A stretch of 64,000 nt of DNA from Flavobacterium limicola (GTDB lineage Bacteria; Bacteroidota; Bacteroidia; Flavobacteriales; Flavobacteriaceae), in assembly GCF_003634755.1 (NCBI RefSeq), contig NZ_RBXA01000002.1, forward strand, positions 537,347 through 601,346, in the 5' to 3' direction. Numbering within the stretch: position 1 is the stretch's first letter; each line of letters starts with the position of its first letter. Position numbers and translations under genes: made by a program. The notes under the pieces are model-generated. The model was not told the DNA's origin and ran no database searches. It saw only the letters and a list, made by a program, of their open reading frames with translations. This document shows, one piece after another, positions 18,193 to 28,034 of this stretch.

Positions 18193-19056
18193 ATGGTTTC
18201 ATACAATACAAAAGACTGGTTCACTTTCATATTTCGCTTTCACAAAGCGGACACTTTTAGAACATTACTGCCAATAATGTTGGCGATAGGGCTTTATTCC
18301 GGAATTATAGGTTATTTAGAAGTTGAATATTGGAAATTAGCGGAGAACAGTTATGTAAAGAATATTACAATCATGCACGGAATGCTTGGTTTTGTGATTT
18401 CATTATTGCTGGTTTTCAGAACTAATACTGCATACGATCGTTGGTGGGAAGGACGAAAAATGTGGGGTGCATTAGTAAATAACAGCCGTAATTTTGCCAT
18501 TAAACTTTCTGTGATTTTAACAGATGAAAAAGATTTAGCTTATTTCAGAAAATTAATTCCCAGCTACGCTTCCATCTTAAATAAACATTTGAAAGATGAT
18601 GAAACCAGTAAACAATTGTTTGATGATGTTGATTTAGAGATTGATCATCACAAACACAGACCGAATCAGGTTGCAAAAATATTATTTCAAAAAATTAATG
18701 ATTTATACAATTCCAAAAAAATAACAGGTGATCAACTGATTATTTTAAACGAGGAAGTAAAATCCTTTACCGATATTTGCGGAGCTTGTGAAAGAATAAA
18801 AAACACCCCTATTCCCTATTCATACAGTGCTTTTTTGAAAAAATTTATTTTCTTTTATGTGATGACTTTACCGTTTGGATACTCCTTTAGTTTAGGCTAT
18901 TATGTTGTTCCTGTAGTCGTATTTATTTTTTATGTTTTGGCTAGTTTAGAGTTGATTGCAGAGGAAATTGAAGATCCTTTTGGCACTGATGAAAACGATT
19001 TACCTACCCATAAAATTGCAATAAACATCAAAAAACATGTAGAGGAATTGATTTAA
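18193..19056 (+). CDS. Bestrophin-family anion channel
   Basis: A 287-residue membrane protein of the bestrophin (UPF0187, YneE-like) family, pentameric anion or cation channels. Four hydrophobic stretches are visible (about residues 22-45, 58-78, 215-235, 240-260). The family motif RTNTAYDRWWEGRKMWGALVNNSRN follows the second segment, and DPFGTDENDLP near the C terminus is a second signature of the bestrophins. It lies 28 bases after the channel gene with a possible separate promoter. Physiological role in bacteria is unsettled. Confidence 0.92.
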   Translation: MVSYNTKDWFTFIFRFHKADTFRTLLPIMLAIGLYSGIIGYLEVEYWKLAENSYVKNITIMHGMLGFVISLLLVFRTNTAYDRWWEGRKMWGALVNNSRNFAIKLSVILTDEKDLAYFRKLIPSYASILNKHLKDDETSKQLFDDVDLEIDHHKHRPNQVAKILFQKINDLYNSKKITGDQLIILNEEVKSFTDICGACERIKNTPIPYSYSAFLKKFIFFYVMTLPFGYSFSLGYYVVPVVVFIFYVLASLELIAEEIEDPFGTDENDLPTHKIAINIKKHVEELI

Positions 19057-19129
19057 TTTTGTTAAACAATGTTTGGGTTACAATTATTTTCATTAAATTT
19101 AAACTTTACCTTTCTTTAAGTTTAAAACT

Positions 19130-20056
19130 ATGAACAGTAACCGAGCTTTTATAAATCCACCTCATTTATCTGACGAGAAATCGTTGAAAACATTAGTTGA
19201 AAACAGAACTGTTTATTCCCTAAACCACTGCGAGCTTAATCTATTTGAGACTTATGAATCTTCCACATTAGTTCCTTTAAAATTTAATGATTTTGTGGTG
19301 ACCAGTATGTTACGTGGTAAAAAAGTAATGCACCTTTTTGATGACCCCGGATTCGTTTACTTACCTGGAGAAACTGTTGTGATCCCTTCGAATGTGGAAA
19401 TGAAAATTGATTTTCCGGAGGCTTCAAAAAATAATCCAACACAATGTTTGGCATTGGCGATAGACCAAAGTAAGATAACCGATACTTTACATTTTTTGAA
19501 TGAACGTTATCCAAAAGAGGGAAACGACCAATTCTGGCAATTGAACTACCACAATTATTTTTTTTATAATAATATCGAATTAGCTACGACGATCAATAAG
19601 TTAATCAAAGAATGTATGAGTACGTCGATTACAAAAGATGCTTTGGCTGATTTAACTTTACAAGAGCTATTAATTCGTATTATTCAAACACAAACTGCCA
19701 AAGCAATTAATGACGGTTTATTTACGGATCCAAAAAATCCTATTACACAAGTAGTCGAATTCATTCGGTCGAATTTAAAGGAAAATTTCAGTATGAAACA
19801 TTTGAGCGAAAAAGCATGTATGAGCACTACTTCCTTTTATCGTTTCTTCAAAAGAGAATTAGGAATGAGTCCTATCGAATTTGTAATTGGTGAAAAAATG
19901 AGATGTGCCAAACAATTACTCAAAAATCCTTCGATACAAATTAATGAAGTTTGTTACTTATCTGGATTTGAAGATTGCAATTACTTTATTCGTTTATTTA
20001 AAAAACATGAAGGAATTACTCCAAAACAATACCAATTATTGTACGTAATCAATTAG
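19130..20056 (+). CDS. AraC-family transcriptional regulator
   Basis: A 308-residue regulator. The C-terminal third has two helix-turn-helix units of the AraC type (about residues 205-300: SMKHLSEKACMSTTSFYRFF, then INEVCYLSGFEDCNYFIRLFKKHEG). The N-terminal half is a cupin-like domain of the AraC_N type, which in related proteins senses a small ligand. It ends two bases from the oppositely oriented DUF779 gene, so the two converge. The same regulator type next to aldehyde dehydrogenase and DUF779 genes recurs in other bacteria, suggesting it controls the alcohol/aldehyde cluster; the ligand is not known. Confidence 0.9.
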   Translation: MNSNRAFINPPHLSDEKSLKTLVENRTVYSLNHCELNLFETYESSTLVPLKFNDFVVTSMLRGKKVMHLFDDPGFVYLPGETVVIPSNVEMKIDFPEASKNNPTQCLALAIDQSKITDTLHFLNERYPKEGNDQFWQLNYHNYFFYNNIELATTINKLIKECMSTSITKDALADLTLQELLIRIIQTQTAKAINDGLFTDPKNPITQVVEFIRSNLKENFSMKHLSEKACMSTTSFYRFFKRELGMSPIEFVIGEKMRCAKQLLKNPSIQINEVCYLSGFEDCNYFIRLFKKHEGITPKQYQLLYVIN

Positions 20057-20058
20057 AT

Positions 20059-20433
20059 TTATTCAATATACGTTACAGGTTCAAGCAAAAGTTCTTCTTC
20101 AGGTGTGAAAATTCGATATTCGATTCGGAATGTTTTTTTCAAAGGTGTTTCCAATGAAAATCCTCCAACCCCAAACGCATCAATAACATCCAAAGTAAAA
20201 TGAGCATGTTTCCAGTATTCGAATAAATCCTTGTCTACCCAGAATTCCGTATTTTCTATTGTACCAATACAAACATCACCCAATCTTTGGTAGAAACCTC
20301 CTTTTTCAAAACATTGCGGTTGCGTTCCTTCGCAACAACCTCCAGCTTGGTAAAACATCAAATCTCCATGCTTTTCCTGTAAAATTTTGATTAATTCTAC
20401 TGCTTTTTCTGTGGCATCAATTCTTTTTATCAT
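20059..20433 (-). CDS. DUF779 family protein
   Basis: A 124-residue cytoplasmic protein of DUF779. A cysteine-rich segment near residues 30-45 (AGGCCEGTQPQCFEKGG) and the DVIDAFGVGGFSLETP stretch are typical of the family. Members are nearly always encoded beside aldehyde dehydrogenases of the ExaC/AldB type, as here, and their role is unknown; a metal-binding or redox accessory role is an inference from the cysteines. It follows the alcohol dehydrogenase on the minus strand by 81 bases and is the last gene of the likely operon. Confidence 0.9.
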   Translation of the reverse strand: MIKRIDATEKAVELIKILQEKHGDLMFYQAGGCCEGTQPQCFEKGGFYQRLGDVCIGTIENTEFWVDKDLFEYWKHAHFTLDVIDAFGVGGFSLETPLKKTFRIEYRIFTPEEELLLEPVTYIE

Positions 20434-20514
20434 AGTTTTTTCTTTAAAAATACAACCATAACTAGTTAAAATTATGGCTGTATACTTTTATAAAAATTAA
20501 TTTGGGGATTTATG

Positions 20515-21582
20515 CTATCCGTTAATATCAATCAAAATTTTAACTTGAGATGGATTCGAAACCAATACTTCAAATCCTTCCGTAACAATTTCGTCTAATG
20601 TAATTCTTTTCGTTACTAATTTTTCAACCGGCATACGTCCAAGATCAATCAATTTTATCACTTGAGGAAATATATTTCTGTAGGCAATAATTCCTTTGAT
20701 TGTGATTTCGCGAACAACCTGATCAAAAGCATCGTGTGTTACCGTTTTTCCAAACAAAGCAACTAAAACAGCAGTTCCTCCATTTTTTAAACTGGCAATT
20801 CCTCCATCAAATGAGGCTTGAACACCTGCAGCATCAAGAAAAATATCAACACCACCAGCAATCAAGTCTTTAATTTGTTGCGGAATATTTTCACTTTTAC
20901 CGTTGATGATAGTTGTTGCGCCAATTTCTTTGGCTTTTTCCAAACGTTTATCAGCGATATCAACAACAATAATTTCTGCTGCTCCGGCAGCAATAGCAGC
21001 CTGAACACACAAAAGTCCGATAGGCCCAGCACCATAAATCAAACAGGATTGTCCCATTTTCAAACCACTTTGCAAAACAGCATAAACGGCAACTGCTGCA
21101 GGTTCTACCAAAGCACCTTGCTCAAAACTCATTGAATCCGGTATTTTATGCACCATATAATCTTCGACAACCGTATATTTTGCAAAACCGCCATTAGAAG
21201 TCAACCCGATAAAACCAAGCGGTTCAGACAAATTGTATTCACCGTTAGCTATAAACGGACTGTCCGGATTTTTGAAAATAGGCTCCACCACTACTCGATC
21301 TCCTATTTTTAGATGCTTCACCTCTTCCCCAATTTCACAAATAATTCCGGAAAATTCATGTCCTAAAGTAGTTGTGCCTTGATGACCGTTTAAGGGATAC
21401 GGTTTCTCAACTGGAATCAGCATGGGACCGTGTGTATATTCGTGAAGATCTGAACCACAAATTCCTGCAAACTGTACTTCAATTTTAACTTGTTTTGAAC
21501 CTGTTGTAGGGATTTCAGTTTCCTCTACTCTAATATCTTTTGCAGCATGCCAACGGGCAGCCTTCATTGTTTTTGATGGCAT
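20515..21582 (-). CDS. Zinc-dependent alcohol dehydrogenase, 2,3-butanediol dehydrogenase-like
   Basis: A 355-residue medium-chain dehydrogenase that oxidises an alcohol with NAD. The N-terminal catalytic domain shows the zinc ligands Cys in FAGICGSDLHEY and His-Glu in LGHEFSGI. The Rossmann motif GAGPIGLLCVQAA lies near residue 185, with DIADKRLEKAKEIGA after it. The GPMLIPVEKPYPLNGHQG insertion resembles the (R,R)-butanediol dehydrogenase group. I see no four-cysteine structural zinc lobe, as in that group. The ATG at 21567 (MKAARWHAAKD) is an alternative start. A hairpin sits only 15 bases upstream of the start. Confidence 0.9.
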   Translation of the reverse strand: MPSKTMKAARWHAAKDIRVEETEIPTTGSKQVKIEVQFAGICGSDLHEYTHGPMLIPVEKPYPLNGHQGTTTLGHEFSGIICEIGEEVKHLKIGDRVVVEPIFKNPDSPFIANGEYNLSEPLGFIGLTSNGGFAKYTVVEDYMVHKIPDSMSFEQGALVEPAAVAVYAVLQSGLKMGQSCLIYGAGPIGLLCVQAAIAAGAAEIIVVDIADKRLEKAKEIGATTIINGKSENIPQQIKDLIAGGVDIFLDAAGVQASFDGGIASLKNGGTAVLVALFGKTVTHDAFDQVVREITIKGIIAYRNIFPQVIKLIDLGRMPVEKLVTKRITLDEIVTEGFEVLVSNPSQVKILIDING

Positions 21583-21597
21583 AATATTTTGTTTATA

Positions 21598-21629
21598 AAA
21601 AAAGGTAAGCTGTACAACTTACCTTTTTT
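21598..21629 (-). terminator. Terminator-like hairpin between ALDH and ADH genes
   Basis: A 12-base stem (AAAAAAGGTAAG paired with CTTACCTTTTTT) around an 8-base loop, with T runs on the minus strand. It lies 16 bases after the aldehyde dehydrogenase stop and 15 bases before the alcohol dehydrogenase ATG, so no promoter fits between it and the latter gene. Confidence 0.75.
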
Positions 21630-21645
21630 GATTTTTAATTTATTT

Positions 21646-23151
21646 CTAAAAGAAACCTAATTTCTTTTTATCGTAAGAAATCAACATGTTTTTGGTTTGA
21701 CGGTAATGACCCAACATCATTTTATGATTTTCACGACCAATTCCGGATTGTTTGTACCCTCCAAACGGTGCTCCTGCAGGATAAGAATGGTATTGATTAA
21801 TCCAAACACGACCTGACTGAATCGCTCTTGGAACCTGATAAATCTCGTGTGCATCCCGTGTCCAAAGTCCAGCTCCCAAACCATACATCGTATCGTTTGC
21901 AATAGCTATCGCTTCTTCTGTTGTTTTAAAAGTAGTTACAGCCAAAACTGGTCCGAAAATTTCTTCCTGGAAAATACGCATTTTGTTATGCCCTTTGAAA
22001 AGGGTTGGTTTGATATAATAACCTCCAGCTAAATTTCCCTCTAAATGATTCTCTTCACCGCCAGTTAGAACTTCGGCACCTTCTTCTTTTCCTAATTTTA
22101 TGTAGGATAGAATCTTTTCCTTTTGCACCAATGAAGTTTGCGCTCCCATCATCGTGGTTCTATCCAATGGATTTCCCATTTTAATTGCTTCCGTTCTTTC
22201 AATTACTCGGGCAATAAATTTATCATAAATGTCCTCATGAACCAATAATCGTGAAGGACACGTACAAATTTCACCTTGGTTTAAAGCAAACATTACCGCT
22301 CCTTCAATCGCTTTATCGAAGAAATCATCGTCAGCATCACCAACAGATTTCATAAAAATATTCGGAGATTTCCCACCTAATTCTAAGGTTACCGGAATAA
22401 TATTTTCGGTAGCATATTGCATCACTAAACGACCGGTTGGCGTTGAACCTGTAAAAGCGGCTTTTGAAACTTTTTTATTGGTTACCAAAGCTCTTCCAAG
22501 CTCTGCTCCAAAACCATTGACAATATTTATGACTCCAGGAGGAAGAATATCGCCAATCAATTCCATCAATACTAAAATAGAGATTGGGGTACTCTCTGCC
22601 GGTTTTAAAACTACGGTATTTCCAGCTGCTAATGCCGGAGCGAGTTTCCAAACAGCCATCAAGATTGGAAAATTCCAAGGAATAATTTGAGCAATAACCC
22701 CTAATGGCTCACTCAAAGCAATGGAAACCGTTTGAGAATCCAATTCAGTGATAGAACTTTCCTCTGCACGAATTACTCCTGCAAAATACCTGAAGTGATC
22801 AACCACTAAAGGCATATCTGCTGCTAAAGTCTCTCTAATGGCTTTTCCGTTATCAATAGTCTCAACAGTTGCAAGATATTCTAAATTATCTTCAATGACC
22901 TGAGCAATTTTATTTAATAAATTACTACGCTCCGTAACAGATGTTTTCCCCCAAGTTTGAAAAGCTTCATATGCTTTATCAACAGCAATATCTAAATCTT
23001 CTTTACTTGAATGTGCCGCTTGTGTAAATACTTTTCCATCAATTGGAGAAACTACATCAAAATATTCACCTTTGACTGGTGCAACGAATTTCCCTCCAAT
23101 ATAATTATCATATTTTGCCTTAAATTCAGGTCTTTGCACTACGTTATCCAT
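21646..23151 (-). CDS. Aldehyde dehydrogenase, ExaC/AldB-type
   Basis: A 501-residue NAD-dependent aldehyde dehydrogenase, converting acetaldehyde or similar aldehydes to acids. The Rossmann NAD-binding region includes [14 protein letters not shown] and [11 protein letters not shown]. The catalytic Glu lies in [13 protein letters not shown] and the nucleophilic Cys in [13 protein letters not shown], the form diagnostic of the ExaC/AldB/acetaldehyde group. It heads the minus-strand cluster with the alcohol dehydrogenase and DUF779 genes, and AraC-type gene follows. A CAAATTTA (minus TAAATTTG) box at 23174-23181 could be the -7 element, with no clear -33. Confidence 0.95.
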   Translation of the reverse strand: MDNVVQRPEFKAKYDNYIGGKFVAPVKGEYFDVVSPIDGKVFTQAAHSSKEDLDIAVDKAYEAFQTWGKTSVTERSNLLNKIAQVIEDNLEYLATVETIDNGKAIRETLAADMPLVVDHFRYFAGVIRAEESSITELDSQTVSIALSEPLGVIAQIIPWNFPILMAVWKLAPALAAGNTVVLKPAESTPISILVLMELIGDILPPGVINIVNGFGAELGRALVTNKKVSKAAFTGSTPTGRLVMQYATENIIPVTLELGGKSPNIFMKSVGDADDDFFDKAIEGAVMFALNQGEICTCPSRLLVHEDIYDKFIARVIERTEAIKMGNPLDRTTMMGAQTSLVQKEKILSYIKLGKEEGAEVLTGGEENHLEGNLAGGYYIKPTLFKGHNKMRIFQEEIFGPVLAVTTFKTTEEAIAIANDTMYGLGAGLWTRDAHEIYQVPRAIQSGRVWINQYHSYPAGAPFGGYKQSGIGRENHKMMLGHYRQTKNMLISYDKKKLGFF

Positions 23152-23358
23152 ATCGTTATCTTTTTTATTTTATCAAATTTAGCTCCCTATTTCTCATCAG
23201 AATAGCACAATTCATCCAACTAATAGCATTAAATTTTCATTTCTGTTTTTTTAACCTAATTTTATTATTTAATTCACACTTTTTTATATTTAACATTATT
23301 AATTTAATATTTGTATGAACACTCAATATCCCAAATCAGTGATAAAAAACCAAAAAAA

Positions 23359-23393
23359 TTGTTTCTTACTCCAACCTGCAATCCTTATATTTG
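23359..23393 (+). promoter_or_regulatory. Candidate pheT promoter
   Basis: TATATTTG at 23386-23393 matches the -7 box exactly and lies 21 bases before the ATG at 23415. The upstream TTG (23359-23361) is 24 bases away, longer than the usual 19; TTTC at 23362-23365 would give 20. The gene would have a nearly leaderless message. Confidence 0.4.
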
Positions 23394-23414
23394 CAATCTC
23401 ATTAAAATTAACAG

Positions 23415-25835
23415 ATGAAAATATCTTACAACTGGTTAAAACAATTCATTAAAATAGACTGGAAATCAGAAGAAACAGCAGCATTGCTAACTGATTTAGG
23501 TCTGGAAGTTGAAATTGTTGAAAAATACCAATCGGTGAAAGGCGGATTAGAAGGCATCGTTGTAGGACATGTACTTACTTGCATTCAACATCCAGATGCC
23601 GACAGATTAAAAATAACTACAGTAGATTTAGGTACTGGCGTTCCTGTCCAAATTGTATGTGGAGCCAATAATGTTGCTGCAGGACAAAAAGTTCCGGTAG
23701 CTACTATTGGAACTACATTATATGACAAAGAAGGAGTCGCCTTTTCAATAAAAAAAGGAAAAATTCGCGGACAGGAAAGTCACGGAATGATTTGTGCAGA
23801 AGATGAATTAGGTCTTGGTGAAAGCCATGACGGAATTATGATTTTAGACGATTCTTTAGCACCGGGTACTCCTGCTGCAACCGTTTTCAAAATAGAGAAT
23901 GATGAAGTATTCGAAATTGGATTAACACCTAATCGTGCTGATGCGATGAGTCATTTGGGAACTGCCCGTGATTTGAGAGCAGGAATGTTACAAAGCGGCG
24001 TTAGTGTTGAATTGATTACGCCATCCGTAAGCAATTTCAGAGTTGACAAAAGAACTTTGAAAATTGATATCGATTTAAAAGAACCAAAACTTGCTCCCCG
24101 ATATTGCGGTGTAACTATTTCTGGAATAGAAGTAAAACCATCTCCTGCTTGGCTACAAAACAGATTGAAAGCCATTGGATTAAATCCAAAAAACAATATT
24201 ATTGATGTTACCAATTATGTTTTGCATGAATTAGGTCAGCCACTCCACGCTTTTGATGCTTCAAAAATTAACGGAAAAATAGTAGTGCAAACTCTTCCTG
24301 CAGGAACTAAATTTGTTACTCTGGACGATATTGAAAGAACCTTACACGAAGAAGATTTAATGATTTGTGATGAAAAAGGTCCTTTATGTATTGCAGGTGT
24401 TTTTGGCGGAAAAAAATCAGGAGTTTCTGAAAGTACTAATTCTATATTTTTAGAAAGTGCTTATTTTAATCCAGTGAGCATTCGTAAAACAGCTAAAAGA
24501 CATCAATTAAATACTGATGCCTCTTTCCGATTTGAGAGAGGAATTGACCCAACTATTACAGAATATGCATTGAAGCGTGCTGCTTTATTGATTCAAGAAG
24601 TGGCAGGTGGAGAAATTACATCTGATGTTATGAATATGTATCCAAAGAAAATAGAAGATTTTTCTGTTTTTTTAAACTTTTGTAACGTAGCAAAAATTAT
24701 TGGCCAAGAAATACCAAAAGATACTATCAAGAAAATATTAGTATCATTAGATATTAAAGTTAATAGTGTTTCAGATGCGGGATTGGGATTGACTATTCCT
24801 TCTTACCGTGTGGATGTTCAAAGAGAAATTGATGTAATCGAGGAAATATTGAGAGTATACGGATACAACAATATTAATTTTTCTAAAAAACTTAATGCTA
24901 CTGTTTTTAATGCGCCAAGAAATGAAGATTACAAAATTCAAAATACGATTGCCACTCAATTGAACTCTCAGGGCTTTCATGAAATGATGGCAAATTCACT
25001 GACTACGGCTTCCTATGTAGCGCTTTCAGAGCAATTGAATCCATCACATAATGTGACTATACTTAATCCGTTGAGTGCAGATTTATCCACGATGCGTCAA
25101 TCTTTGTTATTTTCAGGATTGGAAGCTGTATCGTATAACATCAATCGTAAAAATTCCGATTTAAAATTATTTGAATTTGGAAAAACGTATCATAACTATC
25201 TTGCCGGTTATGAGGAAAAAAAACATTTGAGTTTATTCCTTACTGGTAATAGAAATCTAGAAAACTGGACTAGCGTACAAAAAACGTCTGATTTCTTTCT
25301 GTTCAAAGGATATGTATCTGGAATACTTTCAAGATTAGGTTTAGAAAAAATACAAAATACTCCGGAAACTTCTGATATTTTTTCTGAAGGAATAGCTATT
25401 GAAATTGGTAATGAAACGATTGTTGAATTAGGAGTAGTAAAAAAATCTATTTTAAAACATTTTGGGATAAAGCAAGAAGTATTTTATGCTGATTTTAATT
25501 GGGATGTAATTTTAAAGAAAATTTCTACGAAAATTAAATACGCTGAAATTCCGAAATACCCTGAAGTTCGTAGAGATTTAGCCTTGTTAGTAGATCAAAA
25601 TGTTACGTACGAAAGCATTTATAATATTGCCCGTCAAACCGAGAAATCATTACTAAAAGATATCGATTTATTTGATGTATACGAAGGACAGAATCTTCCC
25701 GAAGGTAAAAAATCTTATGCATTGAGTTTCACTATACAAGACAACTCAAAAACGTTGACGGATGTTCAAATTGACAAAATTATGAGCAAACTGCAAAAGA
25801 ATTTTGAAACTGAACTTGGAGCAAGTTTAAGATAA
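23415..25835 (+). CDS. pheT: Phenylalanine-tRNA ligase beta subunit
   Basis: An 806-residue subunit of the heterotetrameric enzyme that charges tRNA-Phe. Domains in order: N-terminal EMAP-type tRNA-binding fold (about residues 40-150, GHVLTCIQHPDADRLK), B3/B4 editing domain (about 210-390), B5 DNA-binding-like domain (about 410-480), inactive catalytic-like core (about 490-690) and the ferredoxin-like anticodon-binding domain at the C terminus (about 710-806, PEVRRDLALLVDQ). The length is standard. The alpha subunit (pheS) is not adjacent, which is usual in Bacteroidota. A tRNA-Phe gene happens to lie at the far end of this window, unrelated. Confidence 0.96.
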   Translation: MKISYNWLKQFIKIDWKSEETAALLTDLGLEVEIVEKYQSVKGGLEGIVVGHVLTCIQHPDADRLKITTVDLGTGVPVQIVCGANNVAAGQKVPVATIGTTLYDKEGVAFSIKKGKIRGQESHGMICAEDELGLGESHDGIMILDDSLAPGTPAATVFKIENDEVFEIGLTPNRADAMSHLGTARDLRAGMLQSGVSVELITPSVSNFRVDKRTLKIDIDLKEPKLAPRYCGVTISGIEVKPSPAWLQNRLKAIGLNPKNNIIDVTNYVLHELGQPLHAFDASKINGKIVVQTLPAGTKFVTLDDIERTLHEEDLMICDEKGPLCIAGVFGGKKSGVSESTNSIFLESAYFNPVSIRKTAKRHQLNTDASFRFERGIDPTITEYALKRAALLIQEVAGGEITSDVMNMYPKKIEDFSVFLNFCNVAKIIGQEIPKDTIKKILVSLDIKVNSVSDAGLGLTIPSYRVDVQREIDVIEEILRVYGYNNINFSKKLNATVFNAPRNEDYKIQNTIATQLNSQGFHEMMANSLTTASYVALSEQLNPSHNVTILNPLSADLSTMRQSLLFSGLEAVSYNINRKNSDLKLFEFGKTYHNYLAGYEEKKHLSLFLTGNRNLENWTSVQKTSDFFLFKGYVSGILSRLGLEKIQNTPETSDIFSEGIAIEIGNETIVELGVVKKSILKHFGIKQEVFYADFNWDVILKKISTKIKYAEIPKYPEVRRDLALLVDQNVTYESIYNIARQTEKSLLKDIDLFDVYEGQNLPEGKKSYALSFTIQDNSKTLTDVQIDKIMSKLQKNFETELGASLR

Positions 25836-25856
25836 TTTCTATTTTTTATATTATAT

Positions 25857-25890
25857 AAAATCCCGATTCTAAAATTAGAATCGGGATTTT
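25857..25890. terminator. Bidirectional terminator between pheT and the OmpA-type gene
   Basis: A 16-base perfect stem (AAAATCCCGATTCTAA) with a very short loop and A/T tails on both sides can stop transcription from both converging genes. A near copy of the stem occurs at 31751-31798. Confidence 0.85.
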
Positions 25891-25894
25891 GTTT

Positions 25895-28024
25895 TTACAT
25901 GCTTTTAATTACAAATTCGCTACGCCTGTTTAACTCATGTTGCTCTTCAGTGCAAGAATCCTCAGGAATACATTTTATGTTTTGGACAGTTTCCCCATAT
26001 CCTTTAGCAAGAATTCGTTTGGAAGGGACACCTTGTTCCAGAAAGTAAGTTCTTGTTGCTTGCGCTCTTCTGGAAGACAAATTCATATTGAACGTATTAT
26101 TACCTCTGCTATCTGTATGCGAACCAATTTCAACAACCATTTCAGGATATTTTTTCATTAATTCAACAACTCTGTTTAAAATAGGCTTTGAATCCTTCCT
26201 GATATACCACAAATTATAGTCAAAATAGATCGGATCTGTTTTAATAATTAATCTGTTTTTTTCTTTTACTACATCTTTTTCATTTGCTACAATTGCTTCT
26301 ATTTTTTCTTTCTTCTTAGCTTCGGCTAAATCTTTATCTTTTTTGGCAGCTATTACAAGATCTTTTTTGCTTTGCTCCTGCGCTAAAACTGCTTCTTTTT
26401 TCTGCAAGGCTATGGCAGCTAATTCTGTTCTATTCTGTTCATCAAGAATCAATTGCGCTGCTCTTTTAATTTCTTCCATGGATTTTAATTCCATTGAGGC
26501 ATCATTCCTCTTATTTCTTTCTTTGCTACGAGCAACTATCTTGAAACTGTTGGTATAATTTTCTTTGGATGCATTTACTTTAAATTCTGTTTCACAAGAA
26601 ACTGTAAAATTAAATGCACCGTCTGCAGAGGTTACAATTCTTTGCAATTCTATTGCATCAGAATTTTGTAAAACAACTACAGTATTCTCTAATGGTAATT
26701 TTGTATCTACATCTGAAATGATACCGGAAATAAATTGCTTACAATCCTCTATTAGTAATTTCTTTACCTCTTTTAAAGAATAAATATCATCACTACCCTT
26801 TCCTCCTAATCGATTGGATGAAAAATAACCTTCATTATACTCTGAATCTATGTAAAAAGCAAAATCATCATATCCAGAATTCAGAGGCAAACCTACGTTT
26901 TCTGCTTTTAAGAATACGTTATTTTGCAACTGCGAAACAAAAACATCCAACGATCCATAACCTTCATGTCCATTGGACGAAAAATATAATTTATTGTCTT
27001 TTGAAATAAAAGGAAATTGTTCTTTTTTGGAAGTATTAATTAGATTTCCTAAATTTTGAGGTTTACCATATACATCACCACTTATTGATACTGAAAAAAT
27101 GTCAAAAGATCCTAGTGATCCTGGCATGTCGGATGCAAAGTATAAAGTTTTCTCATCAGTACTCAATGCTGGATGTTCTGTAGAATAATTTTCACTGTTG
27201 AATGATAACGAAACTATATTTGTCCATTTATCATTAATATATTGAGCCTTAAAAATTTGAAGGTTTGAAATTTTGTCTTTATTCTTTCCTCTTCTTCCTT
27301 TCTTATAATTATTTCTAGTGAAATAGATTGTCTTTCCATCTTTGGTGAAGACAGCGTTAGATTCGTGCATGGAAGTATTTATTTCTTTAGAAAAATAATT
27401 TACAATTGAATCACTGGAATTTATATTTTTCAAAGGAATTGAAACTAAATTCAAATACGTTTCACCATTCCATTTATACATTTTATCAAATAAACCTGCT
27501 TTCTTTTTTACTCCCGAAAACACTAAATCACCTTTCTCTGACACTGCTCCAAATTCAGAATTTGGCGTATTTATCACTAAATTTTTTATTTCGAATCGAT
27601 CACCAATAGCAGAAACATTTTCTAGGTTAACTAGACCTTTTTCAAAGTCAATTAAAAATTTTTGATCCGTTAATGAAGAAAAATAATTTCTCATTACTGA
27701 ATTTGCAGCTTTATAATTTCCAGTAGCTTTTAAAGTTTGGGAATATTTAAAATAATAGCCTTCTTCTAGATCTTTACTATAATTATTTATCAATAGTTTG
27801 TAATAGCGCTGTGCATTTGCAAAATCATTTGTGTAATAATAACTATCTGCCAGGTTCTTAACAACCGTTACTGAACTGTTTTCTCGAATAATGGATTCAT
27901 ATAATGGAATAGCTTCATTATAAAAAGTTCTATCAAAAAAACGATTGGCTCTTTTTAAATCTTGTTCTTGGGCGTTTATTAATTGTATTGAAAATACGAT
28001 TAAAATCAGTACTATTTTTTTCAT
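25895..28024 (-). CDS. OmpA-family outer-membrane protein with TPR and PD40 repeats
   Basis: A 709-residue exported protein. After a signal peptide (MKKIVLILIVFSIQLINAQ) come TPR-like helices (about residues 20-170), WD40-like PD40 beta-propeller strands (about 190-410; KTLYFASDMPGSLGSFDIF), a carboxypeptidase-regulatory-like beta domain (about 440-500), a charged coiled-coil-like linker (about 525-590) and a C-terminal OmpA peptidoglycan-binding domain (about 600-709; VEIGSHTDSRGNNTFNMNLS). It follows the PorP/SprF-like gene by 10 bases and the surface-protein gene beyond, so it is likely the third gene of a secretion cassette. The exact role is unknown, but the domain plan suits an outer-membrane/peptidoglycan anchor. 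Confidence 0.9.
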   Translation of the reverse strand: MKKIVLILIVFSIQLINAQEQDLKRANRFFDRTFYNEAIPLYESIIRENSSVTVVKNLADSYYYTNDFANAQRYYKLLINNYSKDLEEGYYFKYSQTLKATGNYKAANSVMRNYFSSLTDQKFLIDFEKGLVNLENVSAIGDRFEIKNLVINTPNSEFGAVSEKGDLVFSGVKKKAGLFDKMYKWNGETYLNLVSIPLKNINSSDSIVNYFSKEINTSMHESNAVFTKDGKTIYFTRNNYKKGRRGKNKDKISNLQIFKAQYINDKWTNIVSLSFNSENYSTEHPALSTDEKTLYFASDMPGSLGSFDIFSVSISGDVYGKPQNLGNLINTSKKEQFPFISKDNKLYFSSNGHEGYGSLDVFVSQLQNNVFLKAENVGLPLNSGYDDFAFYIDSEYNEGYFSSNRLGGKGSDDIYSLKEVKKLLIEDCKQFISGIISDVDTKLPLENTVVVLQNSDAIELQRIVTSADGAFNFTVSCETEFKVNASKENYTNSFKIVARSKERNKRNDASMELKSMEEIKRAAQLILDEQNRTELAAIALQKKEAVLAQEQSKKDLVIAAKKDKDLAEAKKKEKIEAIVANEKDVVKEKNRLIIKTDPIYFDYNLWYIRKDSKPILNRVVELMKKYPEMVVEIGSHTDSRGNNTFNMNLSSRRAQATRTYFLEQGVPSKRILAKGYGETVQNIKCIPEDSCTEEQHELNRRSEFVIKSM

Positions 28025-28034
28025 ATTTTATATG

